Positions 25,126 through 32,646 of a stretch of DNA of 64,000 nt are shown here, one piece after another (position 1 is the first letter of the stretch; the number at the start of each line of letters is the position of its first letter). Where the stretch lies: NCBI RefSeq assembly GCF_024171525.1, contig NZ_JALJZY010000001.1:1-64000 (forward strand). Direction: 5' to 3'. Under the pieces are notes generated by a model, which saw only the letters and a list, made by a program, of their open reading frames with translations, ran no database searches and was not told the DNA's origin. This DNA is from Neisseriaceae bacterium HSC-16F19 (lineage in GTDB: Bacteria; Pseudomonadota; Gammaproteobacteria; Burkholderiales; Neisseriaceae). Position numbers and translations under genes: made by a program.

Positions 25126-25198
25126 CAATGCCGCCCCAGAGCGACATTGTTCAAAGGAGCATACCGTAACCCGAACAGCCCGCAGCCCAAACGACAAC

Positions 25199-25227
25199 AG
25201 CCTGTACGGATGATATCCGTACAGGCT
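25199..25227. terminator. hairpin terminator downstream of infC
   Basis: A 13-bp perfect stem AGCCTGTACGGAT / ATCCGTACAGGCT with a 3-nt loop, 31 bp after the infC stop. The T run on the minus strand is weak. Confidence 0.65.
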
Positions 25228-25257
25228 GCTTGAACTTACGCTTGCTTGGGCGCGGGC

Positions 25258-25776
25258 TTATTTTTTCTTCGGCGCGACCATCATCACCATCTGGCGGCCT
25301 TCCATTTTCGGGAATTGCTCTACCGTGCCCTCTTCGGTCAAATCGGCTTCCACACGCTTGAGCAATTGTGCACCCAGTTCCTGGTGGGCCATTTCGCGGC
25401 CGCGGAAACGCAGGGTGACTTTGACTTTGTCACCGTCAGCCAGAAAGCGGCGGATGTTGCGCATTTTGATGTTGTAGTCGCCGTCGTCGGTGCCGGGGCG
25501 GAATTTGATTTCCTTAATCTGCACCTGTTTTTGTTTTTTCTTGGCTTCGTCGCGCTTTTTCGACTGTTCGTATTTGAATTTGCCGTAGTCCATCAGCTTG
25601 CACACAGGCGGCTTGGCGGTGGGGGAAATCTCCACCAGGTCCACGTCCTGCTCTTCGGCCATGGTCATGGCTTCACGGATGGATACGATGCCGAGTTGTT
25701 CACCGGCGGGGCTGATTAATCGCACTTCTTTGGCGGTGATTTCACCGTTGATGCGTGCTTCGCGTTCTTGAGCGAT
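25258..25776 (-). CDS. infC: translation initiation factor IF-3
   Basis: A 172-aa IF-3. The N-domain is REARINGEITAKEVRLIS, the linker KYEQSKKRDEAKKKQKQ, and the C-domain IKEIKFRPGTDDGDYNIKMR. I place the start at the AUC codon at 25776 (IAQEREARINGE, initiator Met in the protein), with AGGAG 8 nt upstream. A rare AUC/AUU start is typical of infC and underlies its autoregulation, because IF-3 rejects non-canonical starts. In relatives infC lies directly between thrS and rpmI-rplT; here thrS is 1.8 kb away and rpmI-rplT do not follow. Confidence 0.95.
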   Translation of the reverse strand: MAQEREARINGEITAKEVRLISPAGEQLGIVSIREAMTMAEEQDVDLVEISPTAKPPVCKLMDYGKFKYEQSKKRDEAKKKQKQVQIKEIKFRPGTDDGDYNIKMRNIRRFLADGDKVKVTLRFRGREMAHQELGAQLLKRVEADLTEEGTVEQFPKMEGRQMVMMVAPKKK

Positions 25777-26014
25777 GGCTCTGTCTCCTATAAAAAATAA
25801 TCGGACGGACCACACCGGGTACGCAGGCGGCGTGTCCTTCAGGCTGCCTGAAAGATAGAAACGGCAGCGCGGCAAAGCCTGCATTCTACTGCCAAACCAC
25901 CTTATTCCGAAAGGGGCGGACGCTGTTTTTTAACAGAAACAGAGAATCCCTAAGCCGTATGTGGCGGTTGCCGCCACAGCCGCCCGTGCTGCGGCAGCGC
26001 CCAACAGGCAGACA

Positions 26015-26440
26015 TCATAAAACCACAAACCCGACGAACAAAGCATAAATGGTCAGCGCCACGGCACACACCCGCCACAAACGCGCACTGTGCAGCGCCA
26101 CCACCCGTATCGCGCGCCAACGGCCCAGCAGCCACGCAACAGCCAGTGCGCACGCCAAAGTGGCGAAGCCGTCGGTACTGCGCATCACCATACCCAACGC
26201 ACACAGCCAACCCTCGCAGCGGATGGAATCGGCCGCCACCATGCCGATCAGCACCCCGACCAGCGCTCCGCCGACAGCGGCGCTGCAAAGCAACAGCAGC
26301 GGCAAAATGTACAGCAGACGGGAGCGCACAAGCGGAAAGCGGGCGGCGGATAAAGACAAGCCCGCCAGCCCGAAAAATAAAGCCAGATGCAGCCACACGG
26401 GAAGGTGGTTCAACAGCCATTCGATTGCGTTGAACATCAT
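26015..26440 (-). CDS. small integral membrane protein of unknown function
   Basis: About 141 aa with four predicted TM helices (HLALFFGLAGLSL; LLYILPLLLLCSAAVGGALV; TLACALAVAWLLG; VCAVALTIYALFVGFVVL). I do not recognise the family. The start is uncertain: two adjacent ATGs at 26440 and 26437 or a TTG at 26464, none with a clear ribosome binding site. It sits between infC and an AT-rich nuclease-like gene, in the same direction, in a region where relatives have no gene. Its GC content is like that of the chromosome. Confidence 0.55.
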   Translation of the reverse strand: MMFNAIEWLLNHLPVWLHLALFFGLAGLSLSAARFPLVRSRLLYILPLLLLCSAAVGGALVGVLIGMVAADSIRCEGWLCALGMVMRSTDGFATLACALAVAWLLGRWRAIRVVALHSARLWRVCAVALTIYALFVGFVVL

Positions 26441-26521
26441 GATCAGTGCCGTATTGGAATCCAAAACATGCTTTCAGACAGCATGAAAAATGGACATGGT
26501 ATCCCACCCTGTCCAGCGAAA

Positions 26522-27550
26522 TTACTCTAATTCATTAATCAAATCTGCAAGCAAATCACGATAGAGCTCCATGATGTAATAATTGGTTTTAGGCGAACCC
26601 GCATAACCGGAATGTTCAAAACTAATGATTTGGCGCAAATGTGCATTATTCGGTTTGGTCAAGAACTGGCTGACATTACTCAGCATCCCCCCTGCGCCGT
26701 GTTTATGTGTACCCACAATATGGGCCATCTGTTCAAAATGATCGATCACCTCTAAACGGTCAAATGTTCTGTCTTCAGTCAATAACAATTTGAAAAATTC
26801 AATTAAGCGCAAAGTTAATGGTGATTCACGCTGCAAAGTTTCTCGCAAAAGTTCCCTCAGCTTATCTTCCGGATAGTCTGCAACAGCCAAAGATTCGTCC
26901 GCCATTTGTTTTAATTGATTTTCCTTTTTCTTAACCACTTGTCGCTGCAAATAATCTTTAGCTTCCGGCAAGGGAATCATAATGGTCGGTTGAATATACA
27001 ACTGTCCTTGGTCACTGAAAGGCTCTAATTTCAAACACGTAATATCTACCCCATATTCATCACGCAACCATAACGCAGCCGAAGCAACATCCGGATGAAA
27101 TACTCTAGCAACCAGAATAATACGTTGTTTAATATTTAAATTATCCAGTCCGTCATCATGATAAATAAATTCTTCTATCTTTTCTTTTCCTGTAGCGGAT
27201 AAGTTTTTGCCACACAAATATTCATTATAAATATGAAAAATATCTTCATCGGCGAATGCTGCGCAATATGAAGCATATTTAATCGCCTGCCACTCTACGC
27301 CGTTACCGGAGTCGTCACGCTTAAGCTCAATTACAACAAGATTACCCGCTCTATCAATCGCAAGCAAATCCAAACGGATACCCGATGGCAAAGCTACCTC
27401 TTTACCGATAATCAGTAACTCTTCACCTAAAATAGATGGGTTGCTGTCAATCCATTCTTGAATATCAAAACGTTCCCGTAATTTCAATTCTGCATAGGAC
27501 ACTTTATTCAGTTGAATAAGGTTTTTATTGCTTATATCTACTTTATACAT
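26522..27550 (-). CDS. PDDEXK nuclease-like protein (NucS/DUF91-type fold)
   Basis: A 342-aa protein. Residues about 45-85 contain GIRLDLLAIDRAGNLVVIEL followed by KRD, matching the D...(I/V)E-x-K core of PDDEXK nucleases such as NucS and DUF4268-linked proteins. The C-terminal ~80 residues (LTLRLIEFFKLLL; GTHKHGAGGMLSNVSQF) form a separate helical domain of unknown role. The start at 27550 follows AAGGGA. The gene is clearly AT-rich against ~60% GC neighbours, which suggests recent transfer. A defence or DNA-repair role is possible but unproven; no partner restriction or methylase gene is adjacent. Confidence 0.7.
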   Translation of the reverse strand: MYKVDISNKNLIQLNKVSYAELKLRERFDIQEWIDSNPSILGEELLIIGKEVALPSGIRLDLLAIDRAGNLVVIELKRDDSGNGVEWQAIKYASYCAAFADEDIFHIYNEYLCGKNLSATGKEKIEEFIYHDDGLDNLNIKQRIILVARVFHPDVASAALWLRDEYGVDITCLKLEPFSDQGQLYIQPTIMIPLPEAKDYLQRQVVKKKENQLKQMADESLAVADYPEDKLRELLRETLQRESPLTLRLIEFFKLLLTEDRTFDRLEVIDHFEQMAHIVGTHKHGAGGMLSNVSQFLTKPNNAHLRQIISFEHSGYAGSPKTNYYIMELYRDLLADLINELE

Positions 27551-27613
27551 AAAATCCCTTTCTTTGACTGTCAGTTCTATCGGGTAAATGATCAGTAGGT
27601 TTATCCTACCATT

Positions 27614-27646
27614 ATAAAAAACGGGCAGGTTTCCCACCCGCCCGTT
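27614..27646 (-). terminator. intrinsic terminator of thrS
   Basis: Inverted repeat ACGGGC ... GCCCGT with inner GGT/ACC pairing, followed on the minus strand by a T run (the A run at 27616-27621). It isolates thrS from the downstream nuclease-like gene. Confidence 0.75.
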
Positions 27647-27651
27647 TTGTA

Positions 27652-29562
27652 TCAGCCTGCAAAAGTATCGGCCAATTCCTGCTGCAATTGCGCGATAAAG
27701 TCCGCCACGCTCATGCTGCCCAAGTCTTCGGCCTTGCGGCGCACGGCAATATGGCCGTTTTCCTTTTCCTTGTCGCCGACCACGATTTGGTAAGGGTAGC
27801 GGTATTGGCTGTTGTCGCGGATTTTGTAGCCGATTTTCTCATTGCGCAAATCCACTTCGGCACGGAAACCGGCCTCGCGCAGTTGCGCCACCACCTCCTG
27901 GCAGTAATCGGCCTGTTTTTCGGTGATGTTCATCACCACCATCTGCACCGGTGCCAGCCACAGCGGGAAGGAACCGGCATGGTTTTCAATCAGAATACCG
28001 ATAAAGCGCTCCATGGAGCCCAAAATGGCGCGGTGCAACATCACCGGACGGGCGCGGCCGTTGTCTTCGGTGACATATTCGGCACCCAGGCGCTCCGGCA
28101 GCACGAAATCGAGCTGGATGGTGCCGCACTGCCAAGAACGGCCGATGGCGTCTTTGATGTGGTATTCCACTTTGGGGCCGTAAAACGCGCCCTCGCCCGG
28201 CAGTTCTTCCCATTCGATATTGCAGGCGGTGAGCGCATCGCGCAGACCCTGCTCGGCTTTGTCCCAAATCTCGTCGCTGCCGGCGCGTTTTTCCGGACGC
28301 AGCGACAATTTCACGCTGACATTGTCAAAGCCGAACTGTTTGTACACCTTCATCACCAGTTCGTTGAAGTCGCGCGCTTCGGCGGTAATCTGCTCTTCGG
28401 TACAGAAAATATGCGCATCGTCCTGCACAAAGCCGCGCACGCGCATCAGGCCGTGCAGGGCGCCGGAAGGCTCGTTGCGGTGGCAGGAGCCGAATTCGGC
28501 CAGGCGCATGGGCAGGTCACGGTAAGAGCGCAGGCCGTGGTTAAAAATCTGCACATGGCCGGGGCAGTTCATGGGTTTGACCGCGTATTCGCGTTTTTCC
28601 GACTGGGTGGTGAACATATTGTCCTTGTAGTTTTCCCAGTGGCCGGATTTTTCCCAGAAGGTTTTGTCGAGAATCTGCGGCGTTTTCACTTCGCAATAAC
28701 CGGCGGCATCCAGTTCGCGGCGCATATGCTGCTCGATCACCTGCCACAAAGTCCAGCCGCGCGGATGCCAGAACACCATGCCCGGCGCTTCGTCTTGCAG
28801 ATGGAACAAATCCAGCTGGCGGCCGAGTTTGCGGTGGTCGCGTTTTTCCGCCTCTTCCATGCGGGTGATATAGGCTTTGAGGTCGTCCTTGCTGGCCCAG
28901 GCGGTGCCGTAAATGCGTTGCAGCATTTCGTTATTGCTGTCGCCGCGCCAGTAGGCACCGGCCAGTTTGGTGAGTTTGAAATGCTTGAGGAAACGGGTAT
29001 TGGGCACGTGCGGGCCGCGGCACATGTCCACATATTCCTGGTGGTGGTAGAGACCCATGGCCTGCACGTCGGGCATATCCTCAATCAGGCGCAGCTTGTA
29101 TTCCTCGCCGCGCTCGGTAAAGGTTTGGATGGTGTCGGCACGCGGGGTCATCACCTTGATCACATCGTAATCCTGGTTGATGAGTTCTTTCATGCGCGCT
29201 TCGATGGCGGCCACGTCTTCCGGGGTAAACGGTTTGTCGGTGGCGATGTCGTAATAAAAGCCGTCTTCAATCACCGGGCCAATCACCATTTTGGCATTCG
29301 GATACAGCTGTTTGACCGCATGGCCGACCAAGTGGGCGCAAGAGTGGCGGATGATTTCCACCCCTTCCGCATCTTTTGGGGTGATGATTTGCAGATGCGC
29401 ATCGTGGTCGATGACATCGCAGGCGTCCACCAGTACGCCGTCCACCTTGCCCGCCACTGTGGCTTTGGCCAAACCCGCGCCGATGGAAGCGGCCACCTCG
29501 GCCACGGATACGGGTTGCTCGAATGGACGGACGGAACCGTCCGGCAGGGTGATATTGATCAT
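27652..29562 (-). CDS. thrS: threonyl-tRNA synthetase
   Basis: A 636-aa class II synthetase. Domains in order are TGS (1-60, MINITLPDGSVRPFEQPVS), the editing domain with RHSCAHLVGHAVKQLYP near residue 72, the catalytic core with MCRGPHVPNT, FWEKSGHWENY, MNCPGHVQIF and LHGLMRVRGFVQDDAH, and the C-terminal anticodon-binding domain. GGAG lies 6 nt before the ATG. A terminator follows at once, so unlike the usual thrS-infC operon it appears monocistronic. No T-box or operator-like leader was recognised upstream; a Correia-like element lies there instead. Confidence 0.97.
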   Translation of the reverse strand: MINITLPDGSVRPFEQPVSVAEVAASIGAGLAKATVAGKVDGVLVDACDVIDHDAHLQIITPKDAEGVEIIRHSCAHLVGHAVKQLYPNAKMVIGPVIEDGFYYDIATDKPFTPEDVAAIEARMKELINQDYDVIKVMTPRADTIQTFTERGEEYKLRLIEDMPDVQAMGLYHHQEYVDMCRGPHVPNTRFLKHFKLTKLAGAYWRGDSNNEMLQRIYGTAWASKDDLKAYITRMEEAEKRDHRKLGRQLDLFHLQDEAPGMVFWHPRGWTLWQVIEQHMRRELDAAGYCEVKTPQILDKTFWEKSGHWENYKDNMFTTQSEKREYAVKPMNCPGHVQIFNHGLRSYRDLPMRLAEFGSCHRNEPSGALHGLMRVRGFVQDDAHIFCTEEQITAEARDFNELVMKVYKQFGFDNVSVKLSLRPEKRAGSDEIWDKAEQGLRDALTACNIEWEELPGEGAFYGPKVEYHIKDAIGRSWQCGTIQLDFVLPERLGAEYVTEDNGRARPVMLHRAILGSMERFIGILIENHAGSFPLWLAPVQMVVMNITEKQADYCQEVVAQLREAGFRAEVDLRNEKIGYKIRDNSQYRYPYQIVVGDKEKENGHIAVRRKAEDLGSMSVADFIAQLQQELADTFAG

Positions 29563-29605
29563 GCGTACTCCAGATTAAATTAAGATAAGCGAATTTGTTT
29601 CGCAA

Positions 29606-29780
29606 TAATCGAACAACACAGTAATGAGACAAGGCAGCAAGCCGCAGACAGTACGGGTAGTACGGAGCTGATTTTGTTGCCGCTTTAGCGGCTTACAAAA
29701 ATCGCTCTCTGCGAGCCTGGCGCGACCGTAGGAAGTCCCGTGGGACAGCAACGCCGTATCATTGCTGTGTTGGATGATTA
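29606..29780. mobile_element. Correia-like element, long form with 23-bp cassette (copy 1)
   Basis: 175 bp with terminal inverted repeats TAATCGAACAACACAGTAATGA and TAATCATCCAACACAGCAATGA (given as two ends, each 22 bp with 4 mismatches). The interior has the Correia core: GACAAGGCAGCAAGCCGCAG, ACAGTACGGGTAGTACGG, then the long-form segment with a GCCGCTTTAGCGGC hairpin. It carries an extra cassette at 29723-29745 between GGCG and CAGCAACG. It lies just upstream of thrS. Confidence 0.75.
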
Positions 29781-29833
29781 TTAAACGTTTTTCAGGCAGC
29801 CCCTGTGCTTTACAAAGGCTGCCTGAATCAATG

Positions 29834-29910
29834 TGGTAGGCATAATTGGACTCGAACCAACGACCCCCACCATGTCAAGGTGGTGCTCTAACCAACTGAG
29901 CTATATGCCT
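29834..29910 (-). tRNA. tRNA-Val (GAC)
   Basis: A 77-nt cloverleaf on the minus strand: acceptor AGGCATA/TATGCCT, D arm AGCTCAGTTGGTTAGAGC, anticodon stem-loop CCACC TTGACAT GGTGG with anticodon GAC, T arm GTTGGTTCGAGTCCAAT, and an encoded ACCA end. GAC reads GUC and GUU valine codons. Confidence 0.95.
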
Positions 29911-29955
29911 GCAAAAACGCGGCCATTATAGTGAAAAGCGCGCTTTTTTTCAAGG

Positions 29956-30059
29956 TATAGTCATTTAACACAGAACGATACGGCGTTGCTGCGCCTTGCC
30001 GTACTACCCGTACTGTCTGCGGCTTGCGGCCTTGTCTCGTTCAGTGTTACTCGACTATA
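29956..30059. mobile_element. Correia-like element, short form (copy 2)
   Basis: 104 bp bounded by TATAGTC and GACTATA. Core includes GATACGGCGTTGCTGCGCC and CTGTCTGCGGCTTGCGGCC. The length and ends match the short Correia repeat enclosed element I know from Neisseria. It lies between tRNA-Val and the TauE-family gene. Confidence 0.85.
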
Positions 30060-30073
30060 TTTATGCGCCCTTT

Positions 30074-30841
30074 TCAGGCAGCCGCCATATCCCACACAAA
30101 ACGCAGCAACATCACACCGAGCAGGGCCATAAAGGCGTAGCGCATCCAGCGGTTGCCGCCGCGCATGGCCAGGCGTGCGCCGACCACGCCGCCGCATAAA
30201 TTGGCCGCCGCCAAAGGCAGGGCCCAGGCCCACACCACATGGCCGTTCGGCACAAAAAACGACAGCGCCGCCAGATTGGTAGTGAGATTGATGATTTTGC
30301 TGGAAGCCACCGCGGTTAAAAAATCAAAGGCGTAAAAACGCACATACAGAAACGCCAGCAGGCTGCCTGTGCCCGGCCCGAACAGGCCGTCGTAGAGGCC
30401 GATCAGCGCGCCGAAAAGCCAGCCCAAGCGGCGCTCGCCGCTGCTCAAAGCCTGCGTGCGCGTCACCTGCCCCAGGTCTTTTTTGCAAAACACATACACC
30501 GCCATCACCACCAACACCACCAGCAAGGCCGGTTTCATGGCCGATACAGGGATATATACCACCAGCTTGGCGCCGATATAGGAAAACACCCATGCCAGCA
30601 GCGCCGCAGGCAGGAGCATGCGCCACGGCAGCGCAATGCGGCGCGCGTATTGCACCGTGGCGGTGGCGGTGCCGCAGGCGGAGGCGAATTTATTGGTGCC
30701 CAATACCTGTGCCGGGGTGCTGTTGGCAGGCAAAAAAGTAAACAGGCCGGGAATCTGCAACAGCCCGCCGCCACCCACGGCCGCATCCATCAGTCCGGCG
30801 GCAAAACCGATGCACAGCAGCCAGATTAGGGTTTCTTCCAT
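30074..30841 (-). CDS. TauE/SafE-family sulfite exporter-like membrane protein
   Basis: A 255-aa polytopic protein with about seven to eight TM helices and the two half-repeats typical of the TauE/SafE family: MDAAVGGGGLLQIPGL near residue 18 and YDGLFGPGTGSLLAF near residue 150. Members export sulfite, sulfoacetate or other organic anions; the substrate here is not evident. An uptake sequence overlaps the 3' end. Its 3' end lies next to a Correia-like element. Confidence 0.85.
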   Translation of the reverse strand: MEETLIWLLCIGFAAGLMDAAVGGGGLLQIPGLFTFLPANSTPAQVLGTNKFASACGTATATVQYARRIALPWRMLLPAALLAWVFSYIGAKLVVYIPVSAMKPALLVVLVVMAVYVFCKKDLGQVTRTQALSSGERRLGWLFGALIGLYDGLFGPGTGSLLAFLYVRFYAFDFLTAVASSKIINLTTNLAALSFFVPNGHVVWAWALPLAAANLCGGVVGARLAMRGGNRWMRYAFMALLGVMLLRFVWDMAAA

Positions 30842-30879
30842 GGTTTTTCCGTATCTTCGGGAGATGTGGATGTGGGTTG

Positions 30880-30957
30880 GGTTGCCAAACCCAACATTGT
30901 TAGTGCTTGCGGGAAATGTTGGGTCTGACGACCCAAGCTACGCAACTGACAACGGCT
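30880..30957. repeat. GTTGGGT hairpin repeat
   Basis: Two linked hairpins, GGGTTGGGTTGCCAAACCCAAC and TGTTGGGTCTGACGACCCAA (approximate ends), followed by GCTACG. Similar units lie near 1357 and at 40560-40628. Confidence 0.5.
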
Positions 30958-30969
30958 GATGTAAATAAC

Positions 30970-31000
30970 AAGGCTGCCTGAAAACCTTTCAGGCAGCCTT
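30970..31000. terminator. DUS inverted-pair terminator
   Basis: AAGGCTGCCTGAAA and TTTCAGGCAGCCTT are separated by 3 nt, directly after the stop of the CNP1-like gene. Inverted pairs of uptake sequences commonly serve as terminators in Neisseriaceae. Confidence 0.75.
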
Positions 31001-31010
31001 TCGGTCAACA

Positions 31011-31559
31011 TTAACGCAGCAAGCGCCGTTTCATGCGCTGGGCCAGTTCTTTTTCGTTCAGCGGCAGGCCGTCTTCGCAGAAGGTGTGGTACAGCAGCGA
31101 GCGCACGCGGTCCACGCGGGTGCTGGTGGCCTTGCTGTCTTTTTCCACGCCGTTAATCGGTTTCCACGCGGCTACCCGCGGAATGCTCCATTGGCGCCGG
31201 GCATTGTCGCCGAAGGCGTAGATTTTCACGCTGCGGTTGGCGCATTGCAGCGCTTCCACGCTGAGGTTGTCCAAACCGGATTCGGACTGGATATTGAGCA
31301 CATAGCGGATGGTGCGGTCCGGCGCCATATACACGCTGTCGCGCCACAGCTGCGGGCGGGCGCTGTAGGTATTGCTGATGTACATCGGCAGCCAGGCGGC
31401 ATCGGCAGCCGGGTAATCCGGCAGCGGCATGTCCGCCTCTTCCCACGGACGGTCTTTTTCGGTTTCCACATAATGGCGATTGAAACCGTGGGTATCGTCG
31501 CGCGCCCACGCGGGGGCGGCCAAAACCAGACACAGGGCACATAAACCGAGACGGCGCAT
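31011..31559 (-). CDS. CNP1-like family exported protein
   Basis: A 182-aa protein with a Sec signal peptide (MRRLGLCALCLVLAAPAWA, cleavage after AWA). The mature part (WLPMYISNTYSARPQLW; IRYVLNIQSESGLDNLSVEA; CANRSVKIYAFGD) matches what I know as the CNP1-like (cryptic neisserial protein 1) family. Function is unknown. The start at 31559 is chosen because it places the signal peptide at the N-terminus; the open frame extends 15 codons further. Confidence 0.75.
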   Translation of the reverse strand: MRRLGLCALCLVLAAPAWARDDTHGFNRHYVETEKDRPWEEADMPLPDYPAADAAWLPMYISNTYSARPQLWRDSVYMAPDRTIRYVLNIQSESGLDNLSVEALQCANRSVKIYAFGDNARRQWSIPRVAAWKPINGVEKDSKATSTRVDRVRSLLYHTFCEDGLPLNEKELAQRMKRRLLR

Positions 31560-31679
31560 GGTGTAATCCTTTGTTTGCTGCCTGGAAATGCTCAAAAAAT
31601 ACATTCAGACAGCCTTAGCAAACATATCATCAAACTTTTAAGGGCAGGGGCAAGCCCAACGGTTGAAGCGGCCATATTA

Positions 31680-31797
31680 CCTCTCCCGTGGGAGAGGGTT
31701 AGGGAGAGGGCTGCAAACAGCTACATGTATTTGGATTGAAGGCAGAAACATCAAAGATTTAGCCCTCTCCCCAACCCCTCTCCCACAGGGCGAGGGG
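31680..31797. repeat. CCTCTCCC inverted repeat
   Basis: Arms of about 30 bp (CCTCTCCCGTGGGAGAGGG / CCCCTCTCCCACAGGG, ends quoted) flank about 60 bp. A similar G/C-rich inverted repeat is common in many bacterial genomes. It is the main content of the gap between the CNP1-like gene and the end of adk. Confidence 0.5.
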
Positions 31798-31852
31798 CTT
31801 GCAGCACGGCAACCCCACAGCCTTTGCAGTAACAGGCTGCCTGAAAACGCGC

Positions 31853-32500
31853 TTACGCGCCCAAAGCGCCCAAGACGTCAGCTTTCACCTTGTCCACGGC
31901 CTGGGTACCGTCGATTTTGATATAGCGCGGGGCGTTGTCGCCTTGCAGATTGCCGTAAAAGCCCACCAGCACTTCGGTTTGCTCGTGGTACACCTCAAGG
32001 CGTTTTTTTACGGTTTCTTCGCGGTCGTCGTCGCGCTGGATCAAATCTTCGCCGGTTTCATCGTCCTTGCCGGCCACTTTGGGCGGGTTGTGGGTGATGT
32101 GGTAGGTGCGGCCGGAAGGCAGGTGCACGCGGCGGCCGGACATGCGCTCGATAATGGCCGCATCGGGTACGTCGATTTCCACCACGGCATCCAGATGCAC
32201 ACCGGCTTCCACCATGGCTTCGGCCTGCGCCAGCGTGCGCGGGAAGCCGTCGAACAAAAAGCCCTTGGCGCAATCGGCTTGGGCAATGCGCTCTTTGACC
32301 AGACCGATGATGATGTCGTCGCGCACCAAGCCGCCCGCATCCATGATTTTCTTGGCTTCCACGCCCAGCGGGGTGCCGGCTTTTACCGCAGCGCGCAGCA
32401 TGTCGCCGGTGGAAATCTGCGGAATGCCGAAAGCGGCGGTGATAAATTGTGCCTGGGTACCTTTACCGGCACCGGGGGCGCCCAATAACAAAACTTTCAT
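31853..32500 (-). CDS. adk: adenylate kinase
   Basis: A 215-aa enzyme interconverting ATP, AMP and ADP. The P-loop is GAPGAGKGTQ at residue 7, the NMP-binding signature FLFDGFPRTLAQA near residue 81, and the LID domain (about 122-160) is the long form without zinc cysteines (GRRVHLPSGRTYHITHNPP). AGGAG lies 6 nt before the ATG. A Correia-like element lies directly upstream, between adk and kdsB. Confidence 0.97.
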   Translation of the reverse strand: MKVLLLGAPGAGKGTQAQFITAAFGIPQISTGDMLRAAVKAGTPLGVEAKKIMDAGGLVRDDIIIGLVKERIAQADCAKGFLFDGFPRTLAQAEAMVEAGVHLDAVVEIDVPDAAIIERMSGRRVHLPSGRTYHITHNPPKVAGKDDETGEDLIQRDDDREETVKKRLEVYHEQTEVLVGFYGNLQGDNAPRYIKIDGTQAVDKVKADVLGALGA

Positions 32501-32530
32501 GCATAACTCCTGTGTAGTGGATTAATAATG

Positions 32531-32634
32531 GGAGTCATTCAAAATGCGAATGATACGGCGTTGCTGCGCCTTACCGTACTACTTGTACTGTCTGCGGCTT
32601 GCTGCCTTGTCTCATTCGCATTTTGTGCGACTCC
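32531..32634. mobile_element. Correia-like element, short form with GGAGTC ends (copy 3)
   Basis: 104 bp, with the same core as copy 2 (GATACGGCGTTGCTGCGCC). Its ends are GGAGTC and GACTCC instead of TATAGTC and GACTATA, so both termini changed together and complementarity is kept. It ends within 15 bp of the kdsB stop codon. Confidence 0.8.
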
Positions 32635-32646
32635 AGTGTGTGTGCT

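Noticed and set aside
27688..29583. Long open frame (631 codons) opposite thrS, and similar ones opposite pilR (5457-6665), kdsD/kdsC (14218-15726), efeO (19717-21720) and glnA (36815-38311)
   Set aside because: All mirror well-supported genes codon for codon and have the His/Gln/Gly-rich composition of antisense artefacts.
29563..29605. T-box or tRNA-like operator in the thrS leader
   Set aside because: The leader is short and is replaced upstream by a Correia-like element; no specifier loop or anticodon-like hairpin was seen.
31680..31797. Pyrimidine-rich inverted repeat as a structured RNA gene
   Set aside because: The arms are low-complexity CCTCTCCC runs of a type found widely in bacteria, with no promoter, terminator or conserved structure that I can support.
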